64,000 bases of DNA, taken from positions 40,247 through 104,246 of the forward strand of contig JAIPJY010000023.1 of NCBI GenBank assembly GCA_021733925.1, written 5' to 3'. The notes under the pieces were generated by a model that saw only the letters and a program-made list of their open reading frames with translations, had not been told where the DNA came from and did not search any database. Positions 47,215 through 56,035 of the stretch are shown one piece after another; position 1 is the first letter of the stretch, and each line of letters opens with the position of its first letter. The position numbers and the translations under genes were made by a program. This DNA comes from Prosthecobacter sp. Its GTDB lineage: Bacteria > Verrucomicrobiota > Verrucomicrobiia > Verrucomicrobiales > Verrucomicrobiaceae.

Positions 47215-48225
47215 ATGAAAATCAGCGTTGTCGTTCCAACCTGCCAGCGGGCTCAGATGCTCCACACCGCTGTGCGCAGCATTCAAAATCAGAGCCGTCC
47301 CGACCTGATCGCGGAGATCATCGTCAGCGAAAACAGCGACGCCCCTGAGTCCGCCGCCGTCTGCCGTGAGTGTGACACGGTGACGGTCAAATTTTGCCGT
47401 CAAAGCCCGGCCCTGCGCGTCGTTGACCACTTTCTCTGGCTGGTGCGTCAGGCGGAAAGCGAATGGGTGGCCTGGCTCGCGGACGATGACATGTGGGGGC
47501 GCCATCATCTGGCAGAGGCCGCATACTTCCTCGCGCTGCACCCTGACGCGGTCGCCTTCGTCAGTGAGAGTGTCCTGGTGCGCAATGATTCGCGCACGGC
47601 CACCCAGGGCTTTCGCTCCACGCTCCACTCTTTCCTGGAACCACACACCAGCACCTATGAAGACCACTGGGTCTGGGGCGCGGAGGAAATGTTCGTCGAG
47701 TGCATGGCCCAGACCCCCGTGAACATGTGGGCCATGGTCGTGAAAAAGTCCGTGCTCCTCGCCGCCGTGGAGGCGCTGGTGCCTTCGAACGTCGGCTATG
47801 AGAGTGACCGCATTTTCCTCTGGCGCATCGCCACCCTGGGTAAAATTGTCGTCGGCAGGGAAGTCACCACCTTCTTTCGCCAGCACGATGACAATGCCTC
47901 CATGCGCATGTGGCAGCAAAACCAGCCCGAGCAGGAGCGGATGACGCGCTTTTACATCAAGCAGATCATCGCCGAGGCGACTCAGCTTGGCATTCCTGTT
48001 CGTGCCGCATGGTTCAAGGTCTGGGATCAGCTCACCGATGCGGCCAAGTCGCACATTCTGAAGGCCGCCGGTAAAGCTTCCAAGCAAGAGATCATCGAGC
48101 AATGGGGGGCTGCTGCTCTGGCTACCACGGCGGCAGCAGAGGAACGACCAAAACGAGCAGGACTGCTCAAGTGCTGGGTTCCACCGGTCATCTGGGCCTT
48201 GGCCGGCAAGCTCTTCAAGGCATGA
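47215..48225 (+). CDS. Family 2 glycosyltransferase
   Basis: This 336-residue GT-A enzyme begins MKISVVVPTCQRAQMLHTAV and has the metal/donor motif VAWLADDDMWG (three Asp) at about 85-95 and the acceptor-side HDDNAS segment. The C-terminal 60 residues are Ala-rich and end in a hydrophobic stretch (WVPPVIWALAGKLF). The start codon is only 7 bases after the TTAA target duplication of the IS701 copy, so its original upstream region has been displaced by 1.5 kb and its expression now depends on IS-borne or read-through transcription. Another GT2 gene follows after 64 bases. Confidence 0.85.
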   Translation: MKISVVVPTCQRAQMLHTAVRSIQNQSRPDLIAEIIVSENSDAPESAAVCRECDTVTVKFCRQSPALRVVDHFLWLVRQAESEWVAWLADDDMWGRHHLAEAAYFLALHPDAVAFVSESVLVRNDSRTATQGFRSTLHSFLEPHTSTYEDHWVWGAEEMFVECMAQTPVNMWAMVVKKSVLLAAVEALVPSNVGYESDRIFLWRIATLGKIVVGREVTTFFRQHDDNASMRMWQQNQPEQERMTRFYIKQIIAEATQLGIPVRAAWFKVWDQLTDAAKSHILKAAGKASKQEIIEQWGAAALATTAAAEERPKRAGLLKCWVPPVIWALAGKLFKA

Positions 48226-48289
48226 ACAAGACCCCTGCCGACACGACACCTACAACCGTCAAACTGGTCAAAAGCAACGGCAAGCACGC

Positions 48290-49342
48290 ATGAGCCAGGA
48301 CGCCTTAGTTTCAGTCATCATCCCCACCTTCAACCGGGTGGAGCTGCTCCTCCGCGCGCTTGACTCCGTGCTGCGGCAGACCGTGCCCGTGAAGGAGATC
48401 TGGGTGATCGATGATGCCTCGACCCATCCCGTGGAGCAGGCGGTGCGTGCGCTTGCCGCCACATCTGGCGCTGGGTGGATCTGCTATCACCGCATGGAAG
48501 TGAACGCGGGTCAGGGGGCCTGTCGAAACTCTGGCATGCAGCTTGTCTCCGGTGAGTGGGTCGCCTTTTTGGATGATGATGACTGGTGGCTGTCCAACCA
48601 TGTCGAGGAGCTTCAAAAGGCCGGCGTGGATGGCACCGCCGCCGTCATCGGCCTGGCCGAGATCCGTCCTGAGGGCAGCGCGCGAGGCACCAAGACCTGG
48701 GGACCCACTTCGTCGCAGATGCAGCAGGCGGCTCGCATGCTGTTCTTTATAAACTACGTCCTCCCCAGCGCCAGCATGTTCAGGCGGGGGCCGCTCCTTG
48801 CTCTCGGTGGCATTGACGCAGCCCCTGAACTTCGTCGTGCGGAGGATTGGGACCTCGCCCTGCGTGGCATGCAGTCAGGCTGGCTCTTCGCCTGCACGAA
48901 CAAGATTACAGTGATCTACACCGAGCCGGTCAGGCTCACACGTGAAAAGCGTCACTCCACCTACCTCGCCGTCATGCACTGCCTGGCCAGACACCACGAC
49001 TACCCGGCGGCATCGCTGCAAGATCGCAGGCTCAGTCTCTGCCACCACGCCGTGAAGACGGTGCTGGACGGTCAGGCACTGGGGCTGCCGCGCTTCTGGG
49101 CACCTCTCGAACTCGCGCGTCAAAGTTCCCATGGCAGCTGGCAGGCCGCTGCGCTCGCACTGCTCGCCAAGGCCATCGCATTTTCCCCAGTGTGGCTGGC
49201 AGCGCTTCTGCTTCGCATTTTGAAACAACAGGCCGCAAGCCTGGATGCCCAGATCACCGCTGTTTTGTCCCCTCAGGACCCGCAGCCAGCAGGCGCTCCC
49301 CCCGCTTCAGCCAACCGGGAACTCCTCACACCGGCACCTTAG
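48290..49342 (+). CDS. Family 2 glycosyltransferase
   Basis: This 350-residue protein starts with LVSVIIPTFNRVELLLRAL. It has IWVIDDAST (nucleotide-binding Asp pair) and VAFLDDDDWWL (DXD metal site), followed by a polymorphic C-terminal half with RRAEDWDLALRG as the catalytic-base region. The last 50 residues are hydrophobic and then Pro/Ala-rich. The GT2 family is clear and the donor unknown. It shares the GTA core with the gene at 47215 but is not a recent duplicate. It is followed by the methyltransferase at 49368, where codon use becomes much more C-ending. Confidence 0.87.
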   Translation: MSQDALVSVIIPTFNRVELLLRALDSVLRQTVPVKEIWVIDDASTHPVEQAVRALAATSGAGWICYHRMEVNAGQGACRNSGMQLVSGEWVAFLDDDDWWLSNHVEELQKAGVDGTAAVIGLAEIRPEGSARGTKTWGPTSSQMQQAARMLFFINYVLPSASMFRRGPLLALGGIDAAPELRRAEDWDLALRGMQSGWLFACTNKITVIYTEPVRLTREKRHSTYLAVMHCLARHHDYPAASLQDRRLSLCHHAVKTVLDGQALGLPRFWAPLELARQSSHGSWQAAALALLAKAIAFSPVWLAALLLRILKQQAASLDAQITAVLSPQDPQPAGAPPASANRELLTPAP

Positions 49343-49367
49343 CCGCTTACACCAACTTTACCACATC

Positions 49368-50156
49368 ATGTCACAGTCATCCCCGCCCCCCCGGCGCTCC
49401 ACCTCCACGCCCAAACCCATGGGCGTCTTTCCCTTCTGCCTCGAAGAAGTTGCCAGGGCCGGTCTCGTCAAGCGCCTCCTCTTCCGCCTCTTTCCCTGGC
49501 GCTTTTTCGGCACCGTCCAGTTCGAGTTCCGCAACGCCTGGCTTCGTCTCCTCGCCCCCCTTCGCGCCCGCCGCTTTCGCGGTCAGACCAACCTCCTCGT
49601 CCAAGTCGGCTGCGGCCCCCATGGCCGTGACGGCTGGGTCAACGTCGACTGCTTCCCCGGAAAAAAAGTCAACTGCCTCTACGACATCCGCAAAAACCTC
49701 CCCTTTGACGACGCCTCCGTGCGTGGCGTCTACAGCGAGCACGTCGTCGAACACCTCGATTACACCGAAGAGATCCCCGTTTTCCTCGCCGAGTGCTACC
49801 GCTGCCTCGCCCCCGGCGGCATCCTTCGTATCATCGTCCCGGACGCCGGCCGCTACCTCAAGGCCTACGCCGCCGGCGGCTGGTCCGACTTCATCCCCCT
49901 GCGTCCGCTCGTGGACGGTGCCGACCGCTGGTTCAAGCACAAATACCACACCCCCATGGAACTCGTGAACGCCGTCTTCCGCCAGGGCCCCGAGCACCAC
50001 TTCGCCTACGACGCCGAGACCCTCGAATTCGTCCTCCGCCACGCCGGCTTTGACAACGTCACCCAGCAGTCCTTTGGCGTCTCCGCTGACCCCGTCATGT
50101 GCCTCGACCTTGCTGACCGCGCCACCGAGAGCCTCTACATGGAAGCCATTCGCTAG
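49368..50156 (+). CDS. Class I SAM methyltransferase, glycan-cluster type
   Basis: This protein of about 262 residues has an N-terminal tail of about 70 residues, then SAM motif I in LLVQVGCGPHGRDGWVNVD (about 76-94) and motif SEHVVEHLDY, with motif III YRCLAPGGILRIIVPD. This SEHV.EH pattern marks predicted methyltransferases common in surface-glycan clusters. Start ATG 49368 follows the GT2 gene by 25 bases. The codon usage of this gene and the next one is strikingly biased to C-ending codons, which produces a long spurious antisense frame. The acceptor is unknown. Confidence 0.8.
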   Translation: MSQSSPPPRRSTSTPKPMGVFPFCLEEVARAGLVKRLLFRLFPWRFFGTVQFEFRNAWLRLLAPLRARRFRGQTNLLVQVGCGPHGRDGWVNVDCFPGKKVNCLYDIRKNLPFDDASVRGVYSEHVVEHLDYTEEIPVFLAECYRCLAPGGILRIIVPDAGRYLKAYAAGGWSDFIPLRPLVDGADRWFKHKYHTPMELVNAVFRQGPEHHFAYDAETLEFVLRHAGFDNVTQQSFGVSADPVMCLDLADRATESLYMEAIR

Positions 50157-50195
50157 CACCTCTCTCGCCCTCTTTTCCCACTCCACCAACCCCGC

Positions 50196-51254
50196 ATGAA
50201 AAGTCTCCTCGTCACCGGTTCCTCCGGCCTCATCGGCTCCGAAGTCGTCACCCATTTCTCCGAGTCTGGCTGGACCGTTCATGGCGTGGACAACAACATG
50301 CGCGCCGTCTTTTTCGGCCCCGGCGGCGACACCCGCTGGAACACCCAGCGCCTCAAAGACCAGTATCCCGCCTTCCAACACCACGAGCTCGACATCCGCG
50401 ACCGTGCCGGAGTCCAGAACCTCCTCAAAGAACTCCGCCCGGACGCCATCGTCCACACCGCCGCCCAGCCCAGCCACGACCTCGCCGCCAGCCGTCCCTT
50501 TGATGACTTCGACGTCAACGCCGTCGGCACCCTCAACTTCCTCGAAGCCGCGCGCCTCGCCTGCCCGGAGTCCCCCTTCGTCCACATGAGCACCAACAAA
50601 GTCTACGGCGACGCCCCCAATGAGATCGCCCTCGTCGAGCTCGAAAAGCGCTGGGACTACGCCGACAGCACCTATCACGACGGCATCCGCGAAACCTACC
50701 GCATCGATCAGAGCAAGCACTCCCTCTTCGGCGCCTCCAAGGTCGCCGCCGACGTCATGGTACAGGAATATGGCCGCTACTTCGGCATGCCCACCTGCGC
50801 CCTGCGCGGCGGCTGCCTCACCGGCCCCAATCACAGCGGCGTCGAGCTCCACGGCTTCCTCAGCTACCTCATCCGCTGCAATCTCGAAGGCAAAACCTAC
50901 CGCGTCTTCGGCTACAAAGGCAAGCAGGTCCGCGACAACATCCACAGCCACGACGTCGTCACTTTCATGGAGCACTTCATCGCCGCACCACGCCAGGGCG
51001 AGGTGTACAACATCGGCGGCGGTCGCGCCAATTCCATCTCCATCCTCGAAGCCTTCGACCTCATCGCCTCCATCTCCGGCAAGCCCATGCAGCACGAATA
51101 CGTGGACCAAAACCGCCAGGGCGACCACATCTGCTACATCTCCAATCTCGACAAAATGAAAGCCCACTACCCCGGCTGGGACATCACCAAGGACCTCAGC
51201 ACCACCTTCCAGGAAATCCATCAGTCCTGGCTCGCTCGCACGCAGGTGCCTTGA
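50196..51254 (+). CDS. CDP-paratose 2-epimerase-like SDR with Phe in place of the catalytic Tyr
   Basis: This 352-residue extended SDR has GSSGLIG (8-14), [13 protein letters not shown] and the segment [14 protein letters not shown], then [20 protein letters not shown], a combination seen in CDP-paratose/tyvelose 2-epimerase-like proteins. The catalytic pair usually written YxxxK reads Phe178-xxx-Lys182 here, so the tyrosine hydroxyl is absent. In this window it could act on the CDP-sugar made by RfbF/RfbG, or on another nucleotide sugar. The missing RfbH makes CDP-paratose itself unlikely as substrate. It stands between two methyltransferase genes, with the same extreme codon bias as the preceding gene. 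Confidence 0.78.
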   Translation: MKSLLVTGSSGLIGSEVVTHFSESGWTVHGVDNNMRAVFFGPGGDTRWNTQRLKDQYPAFQHHELDIRDRAGVQNLLKELRPDAIVHTAAQPSHDLAASRPFDDFDVNAVGTLNFLEAARLACPESPFVHMSTNKVYGDAPNEIALVELEKRWDYADSTYHDGIRETYRIDQSKHSLFGASKVAADVMVQEYGRYFGMPTCALRGGCLTGPNHSGVELHGFLSYLIRCNLEGKTYRVFGYKGKQVRDNIHSHDVVTFMEHFIAAPRQGEVYNIGGGRANSISILEAFDLIASISGKPMQHEYVDQNRQGDHICYISNLDKMKAHYPGWDITKDLSTTFQEIHQSWLARTQVP

Positions 51255-51280
51255 TCGCTCCTTCCCATCTTCCGCACGCC

Positions 51281-52762
51281 ATGTCTGACGCACCCACCCC
51301 CACTCCTCCCGAAACTCCCGTCCTCTGGGGCATGGCCGCCATTGAGGGCAAACGGCAGAGCATTCTCGAAAGTGCCGAGGCCCATGCCGACGAGCGCGAC
51401 TACCACATCAGCCGCAACAAATACTTCTACGACCTCGTCGGCAAGGAGCTCAACACCCTCATCGGCGCTGCCGGTCGCCTCCTCTTCGTCCGCTGCCAGA
51501 CCGGCAAGCTGCTCGACTACCTTTCCGTAGATTCGGCCACCGCCGTGGAGGTCAGTGCCAAAATGACCGACATCGCGCGCCAGAAGTATCCGCACGTGGA
51601 CGTCCGCCTCATGGATCCTGAGAAAGAGCTCCCCTCCGGCCCGTTCGACACCGTCCTCATCCAGGACACCACAGACACCGTGGACATCCAGGCCATGCTC
51701 GACCGCGTCCGCGCCGTCTGCCTGCCCCACACCCGCATCATCATCTTCACCTACAATCACCTCTGGGAGCCCCTCGTTGCCCTCTCGGAGAAGTCCAATC
51801 TGAAGACCCCCAAGGTGGAGCCCAACTGGCTTTCTGTGCGCGACTATGAGAACCTCCTCCACCTCTCCGGTTTGGAAATGCTCCGCGTCTCCCGCCGCGT
51901 CCTCATGCCCTTCGGCATTCCGCTGCTCGCACCGCTCCTCAATAAATTCATCGCCTGGATGCCCTTGATCGACCGCCTGAATCTCTGCCACTTCATCGTC
52001 GCCCGTCGAGCCTCCCAGCCCAGCCCAGCCACAGACTTCAAGGTCTCCGTCATCATCCCCTGCAAAGACGAAAAAGGCAATGTCCGCAGCGCCATCGAGC
52101 GCATGCCCCAGCTCGGTCGCGAGACTGAAATCATTTTCTGCGACGACAAATCCACCGACGGCACCGCCGATGAAGTCCGCCTCCTGCAGGCCGAGTTCCC
52201 GCACAAAAACATCCGCCTCGTGGACGGCCCCGCCATCTCCAAGTCCCGCAACGTCTGGACCGGCTTCGCCGCCGCCACCGGGGACATCCTCATGATCCTC
52301 GACGCCGACCTCACCGTCATGCCCGAGGAGCTTCCCCGCTTCGTCGAAGCCATCGCCTCCGGCAAAGGCGAATTCATCAACGGCTCCCGCATGGTCTATC
52401 CCATGCAGGGCCAGGCCATGAAGTTCGCCAACATGCTCGGCAACAAAGGCTTCGCCACCCTCTTCTCCTACCTCCTCGGCTCCCCCGTGCGAGACACCCT
52501 CTGCGGCACCAAGGTACTCTGGCGCAAAGACTGGGAAAAAATCAGCCGCATGATCGACACCTGGGGTGCTGAAGACCGCTGGGGCGACTACGAGCTCCTC
52601 TTCGGCGCCGCCAAGCTCAACCTCCGGATCGTGGACCTCCCCGTCCACTATCAGGAGCGCGTCTATGGCGACACCAAGATGAACCGCCGCTTCAAAAACG
52701 GTCTCGTCATGCTCCGCTTCTGCTGGGCCGCCTTCCTCAAGCTCAAACTGCCGCAAATGTGA
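51281..52762 (+). CDS. Methyltransferase-like / family 2 glycosyltransferase fusion
   Basis: This 493-residue protein has two domains. Residues about 1-245 look like a class I methyltransferase, but motif I reads LLFVRCQTGKLLDYL, lacking the first glycines of the usual GCGTG, so SAM binding may be lost. Residues about 250-490 are a DPM1-like GT2: VSVIIPCKDEKGNVRSAI, EIIFCDDKSTDGT and LMILDADLTVMP (DAD), followed by RDTLCGTKVLWRKDW. The GT2 half resembles polyprenyl-phosphate sugar synthases, though no C-terminal helices are present. The start was taken at ATG 51281. It follows the epimerase-like gene by 26 bases. Confidence 0.8.
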   Translation: MSDAPTPTPPETPVLWGMAAIEGKRQSILESAEAHADERDYHISRNKYFYDLVGKELNTLIGAAGRLLFVRCQTGKLLDYLSVDSATAVEVSAKMTDIARQKYPHVDVRLMDPEKELPSGPFDTVLIQDTTDTVDIQAMLDRVRAVCLPHTRIIIFTYNHLWEPLVALSEKSNLKTPKVEPNWLSVRDYENLLHLSGLEMLRVSRRVLMPFGIPLLAPLLNKFIAWMPLIDRLNLCHFIVARRASQPSPATDFKVSVIIPCKDEKGNVRSAIERMPQLGRETEIIFCDDKSTDGTADEVRLLQAEFPHKNIRLVDGPAISKSRNVWTGFAAATGDILMILDADLTVMPEELPRFVEAIASGKGEFINGSRMVYPMQGQAMKFANMLGNKGFATLFSYLLGSPVRDTLCGTKVLWRKDWEKISRMIDTWGAEDRWGDYELLFGAAKLNLRIVDLPVHYQERVYGDTKMNRRFKNGLVMLRFCWAAFLKLKLPQM

Positions 52763-52964
52763 AGTCGCAGCGCAGATCTGCATCAGCCCGCTTCGCAGCA
52801 CCTACTTCCGCGCCGCCCAATGCCCTGACCGCGGGCAGGCTTTTCAATCCGGTTGGCGCGTAGGGGCGCCCCCAGCGCTCAGTTTTTCCACTGCCGTTGC
52901 TCCTGGCAGACAAGACCCAGGATCACCCATCGCAGCAGCAGCAATCAAAACCCACCCCTTTAGT

Positions 52965-54362
52965 ATGCATCGGTTTACTTCCCCTTTGAACACCAGCCTC
53001 GTCTGGCTGCTTGCCCTGATCGGCATTTCCCCCTTTGTTCTGCTCTGCTGTTACGCACAACCCTCCGCTGATGACTGGTACATGGCCGCAGATACCATGG
53101 AGAAAGGCTACTGGCAGTCCAACATCGACTTCTATCTTGGACTTACTGGGCGCTTCTTCTCCTCGGCCGTGCTCTTTTTGCATCCCATGCTGCTCTCTTT
53201 TGGCGCGTTCAAATGTTATTCACTTGCCCTGATTTTGGGTCTTGTTGTCAGCTTGCGCTGGGCTGTGGGTGGCTGGTTTCCTGAAACCTCCAGCGGCTGG
53301 AAATGGCTGCTGGTGGTCACCTCCTCCGTCTTATTTCTTTGGGCCATGCCGAGTACCGCGCAGGGCTTCTACTGGGGGACCGGCTCTGCTGGTTACACCC
53401 TGCCAGGCCTCCTATCCCTCTGCCTTGCCGGCATGTTCGGCAGGCGCTGCCTGGACTCCGGCTGGCGTCCGCAGCCTGTCATGCTGGTCATTGCCTCATT
53501 GATGGCGATCGCAATCACCGGGTGTACCGAGGTGGCCATGGCACTCTTCTTCGCCCATCTGGTTGTGTTAAACGCCGTCTTTTTCTGGCGTCATCGCCAG
53601 GTCAGCCGGCCGCTGGCCATCCTGCTGGCCGCCACGCTCATCGGTGTGGCTGCCGTTGTACTGACACCCGGCAACTCCGTCCGCCGCACCTGGTACACCA
53701 ATGATGTGAATCATGTGTTTGTCCCTGCTGTGCTGATGGCCTTGAAGCTCGCTCTCAGGCAGCTCGCCGTCTGGCTGACGTTCGCACCTTTCTTTTTGTT
53801 TTCGCTGGTGATCGTGAGCGCCTGGCCTGCCGCGCTCCAGCTCTCACGGCAGCGCGCCTGGGAGCTCATTGTGATCGCCGTGGTGCTCATGGGGGGCACG
53901 CTCTTTGGCGGCTTTTTTCTGGGCACGTGGAGCATGGGCGCAGCCATTCCACTTCGTGGCATCAATCTGCTGCTGCTGTTCTTTATAATCGACTGGATCA
54001 TCCTCCTCGCCGGCATCATCGCCCTGCTGCGCACCTGCAGCATTGAACTGCCTCGTGCGGGTGTGGTCCTTTCCCTCTGTGCCTTCCTCATCTTCTGCTC
54101 CAATGCACAAATGTCTGTTGGCAACAACATCAAGGCCGCATGGCTTGACCTCCTCAGCGGTCGCGCCGCACAGTATGAACAGCAATGTGCTCAGCGCCAC
54201 GCCCTCATCCGCGCCGCCACCACGCCGGACGTCCTCGTTCCCATCCTGACCGCGCGTCCCTACACCCTCTTTTTCAACGACCTCACCGCCGATCCCGCCA
54301 ACTGGCGCAACGTCGGCTGTGCACGTTTTTTCCGCAAGCACAGTGTCGCCCTCCAGCCCTGA
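52965..54362 (+). CDS. Polytopic membrane protein, DUF6056/GT-C-like
   Basis: This 465-residue protein has about ten hydrophobic helices. After helix 1 (LVWLLALIGISPFVLLCCYA) the first loop carries SADDWYMAADTM, a pair of Asp similar in position to the active-site acids of GT-C glycosyltransferases. Later SSVLFLWAMPSTAQGFYWGTG and the C-terminal soluble tail follow. Proteins with this SADDW...YWGTG layout belong, as far as I recall, to DUF6056, whose function is not established; a lipid-carrier glycosyltransferase is likely by position. A 200-bp spacer without a recognisable gene precedes it. The next gene follows after 20 bases. Confidence 0.6.
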   Translation: MHRFTSPLNTSLVWLLALIGISPFVLLCCYAQPSADDWYMAADTMEKGYWQSNIDFYLGLTGRFFSSAVLFLHPMLLSFGAFKCYSLALILGLVVSLRWAVGGWFPETSSGWKWLLVVTSSVLFLWAMPSTAQGFYWGTGSAGYTLPGLLSLCLAGMFGRRCLDSGWRPQPVMLVIASLMAIAITGCTEVAMALFFAHLVVLNAVFFWRHRQVSRPLAILLAATLIGVAAVVLTPGNSVRRTWYTNDVNHVFVPAVLMALKLALRQLAVWLTFAPFFLFSLVIVSAWPAALQLSRQRAWELIVIAVVLMGGTLFGGFFLGTWSMGAAIPLRGINLLLLFFIIDWIILLAGIIALLRTCSIELPRAGVVLSLCAFLIFCSNAQMSVGNNIKAAWLDLLSGRAAQYEQQCAQRHALIRAATTPDVLVPILTARPYTLFFNDLTADPANWRNVGCARFFRKHSVALQP

Positions 54363-54382
54363 ACCCTCTCCCCGCTCAACCT

Positions 54383-55207
54383 GTGAACACCAAAACCAAG
54401 ATCGGCATCGCCAAATGCATCTACCGCGCCCTGCGGTTGGTCGGCTTCAGCCAGCACCGCATCATCACCCGCAACGGGGTTCGCTTTGACGCCGACCTCG
54501 CAGAGGGCATTGACCTCTCCCTCTTCCTCTTCGGCAGCTTTCAGAAGTGGGTCATTGACGACTCCCTCCTTCCCCGTAAAAGCGACTTCTGCGCCATCGA
54601 CATCGGTGCCAATATCGGTGCCATTTGCCTCCCGCTCGCAGCACGAAATGCAGATTCGCGCATCATCGCCGTCGAACCCACCGACCACGCCTACCAGCGT
54701 CTTCAACGCAACTTGGAGCTGAACCCCACCCTCCAGCCACGCATCAAGACCGTGCAGGCATTCATGGGGGACGGCTCCCAGACTGTTCCCAGCATGATCG
54801 CCTACCCGAGCTGGCGTCTCGACAACCCAGCAGGCGCGCAGCATGAAGTTCACATGGGACAGGCTCATGAAGTCTCCTGCCCCATGCTTTCCATCGACTC
54901 ACTGGTGCAGCAGGAAGGACTCAACCACCTCGACTTCATCAAGATCGACACCGACGGCCATGAACTCGACATCCTTAAAGGCGGCACCCAGACCATTGAA
55001 CGCTGGCGTCCCATCATCGTCTTTGAGTTTTGTTTCTATGAAAACGAAAAGCGCGGGTACAGCTTCACCGACTTCACAGCCTTCTTCCACGCTCTGAACT
55101 ACGACATCTGCCTCAGCGACAAAACAACCCGCATCGCCGACGACGCCGCCGCCCGCCGCGTCGTCCCACCGCTCGGCTCCTACGACTTCGCCGCCATCCC
55201 TCGCTGA
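54383..55207 (+). CDS. FkbM family methyltransferase
   Basis: This protein of about 274 residues is read from a GTG at 54383 (NTKTKIGIAKCIYRAL) placed 20 bases after the previous stop. SAM motif I is FCAIDIGANIGAICLPLAA, and the FkbM signature is LDFIKIDTDGHELDILKGG with DxDGHE. The final strand IIVFEFCFYENEKRGY fits the family. It O-methylates a hydroxyl on an unknown acceptor. It is the second FkbM member of the window (the other is at 30173-30946), and the two are only distantly similar. The upstream continuation of the frame into the preceding gene is not supported. Confidence 0.82.
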   Translation: MNTKTKIGIAKCIYRALRLVGFSQHRIITRNGVRFDADLAEGIDLSLFLFGSFQKWVIDDSLLPRKSDFCAIDIGANIGAICLPLAARNADSRIIAVEPTDHAYQRLQRNLELNPTLQPRIKTVQAFMGDGSQTVPSMIAYPSWRLDNPAGAQHEVHMGQAHEVSCPMLSIDSLVQQEGLNHLDFIKIDTDGHELDILKGGTQTIERWRPIIVFEFCFYENEKRGYSFTDFTAFFHALNYDICLSDKTTRIADDAAARRVVPPLGSYDFAAIPR

Positions 55208-55220
55208 GTCCTCCCAACCC

Positions 55221-55991
55221 ATGCATCAGGAACAAACCGTCACGTCCAAGGAAGCCACCGCCATGGCGGACGCCGCCGAACTCAAGAGCCGCCTGCAGCC
55301 CAGCCCCGGTGAACGTTTCTATCTTCACCTCTCTGACCTCCGGCAACTCATGGGTGACCTCACCTCCCATGTCACCGGCCGCGTGCTCGACTACGGTTGC
55401 GGGGGCAGTCCCTATCGCCCCCTCTTCAAGTATGACGCCTACGCCCGCGCTGATGTTGTAGGAATGACCGATCTGGATCATATCATCACTCCCGGTCTGC
55501 CGCTCGACGCGCCCGACCGCAGCTTCGACTGCATCCTCTCCACTCAGGTGCTCGAGCACGTTGCTGCTCCGCAGCAATACCTCGCCGACTGCCACCGCAT
55601 GCTCTCCGACTCCGGCACCTTGCTCCTCTCCACGCACGGCACTTTTCCAGATCACAGCGTCCCCTGGGACTTCCAGCGCTGGACCACCAACGGCCTGCGC
55701 CGCGACATCGAAGCCGCTGGTTTCAAAGTGGAGAAAATCTGGAAACTCACCACCGGCCCCAGAGCGGTTATACAACTGCTCGAACTCAACATCGACCGCA
55801 TCCCCGGCGGCGGGTTCCCCTTCGGGCTCCTCTTTCGTGTGCTGCGGGTGCTCTGGCGTAAAATGACCCCCGCTTTCCATCGCTGGGCAGACCAGCGCAC
55901 CGGCGGCTTCCGCCTCGTGGACGACAGCGAACACCAGCATCATCGTCTCTACCTCGGCATCATGGTGCATGCCCGTAAAATTCCCCGCTGA
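55221..55991 (+). CDS. Class I SAM methyltransferase (type 11)
   Basis: This 256-residue protein has motif I in GRVLDYGCGGSPYRPLFKYD (about 53-72), the acidic ribose-binding region DVVGMTDLDH, and CILSTQVLEHVAAPQQYLAD followed by LLLSTHGTF, the complete type-11 pattern. The start is the ATG at 55221; an ATG at residue 15 (MADAAELK) is an alternative. It follows the FkbM gene by 13 bases and precedes another methyltransferase-like gene by 44 bases, so three methyltransferases are consecutive here. The acceptor is unknown. Confidence 0.85.
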   Translation: MHQEQTVTSKEATAMADAAELKSRLQPSPGERFYLHLSDLRQLMGDLTSHVTGRVLDYGCGGSPYRPLFKYDAYARADVVGMTDLDHIITPGLPLDAPDRSFDCILSTQVLEHVAAPQQYLADCHRMLSDSGTLLLSTHGTFPDHSVPWDFQRWTTNGLRRDIEAAGFKVEKIWKLTTGPRAVIQLLELNIDRIPGGGFPFGLLFRVLRVLWRKMTPAFHRWADQRTGGFRLVDDSEHQHHRLYLGIMVHARKIPR

Positions 55992-56035
55992 CCCTCCTCT
56001 CAAGCAAAAACCAGCATCCAGTCCCATCCTCCTTC

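Noticed and set aside
49377-51293. 638-residue minus-strand open frame
   Set aside because: It covers the methyltransferase and epimerase-like genes in antisense. C-ending codons in the sense strand remove stops in the antisense frame. The sense genes have clear families.
51221-52801. 526-residue minus-strand open frame
   Set aside because: It is antisense to the methyltransferase-GT2 fusion, acidic and low-complexity, with no recognisable motif.
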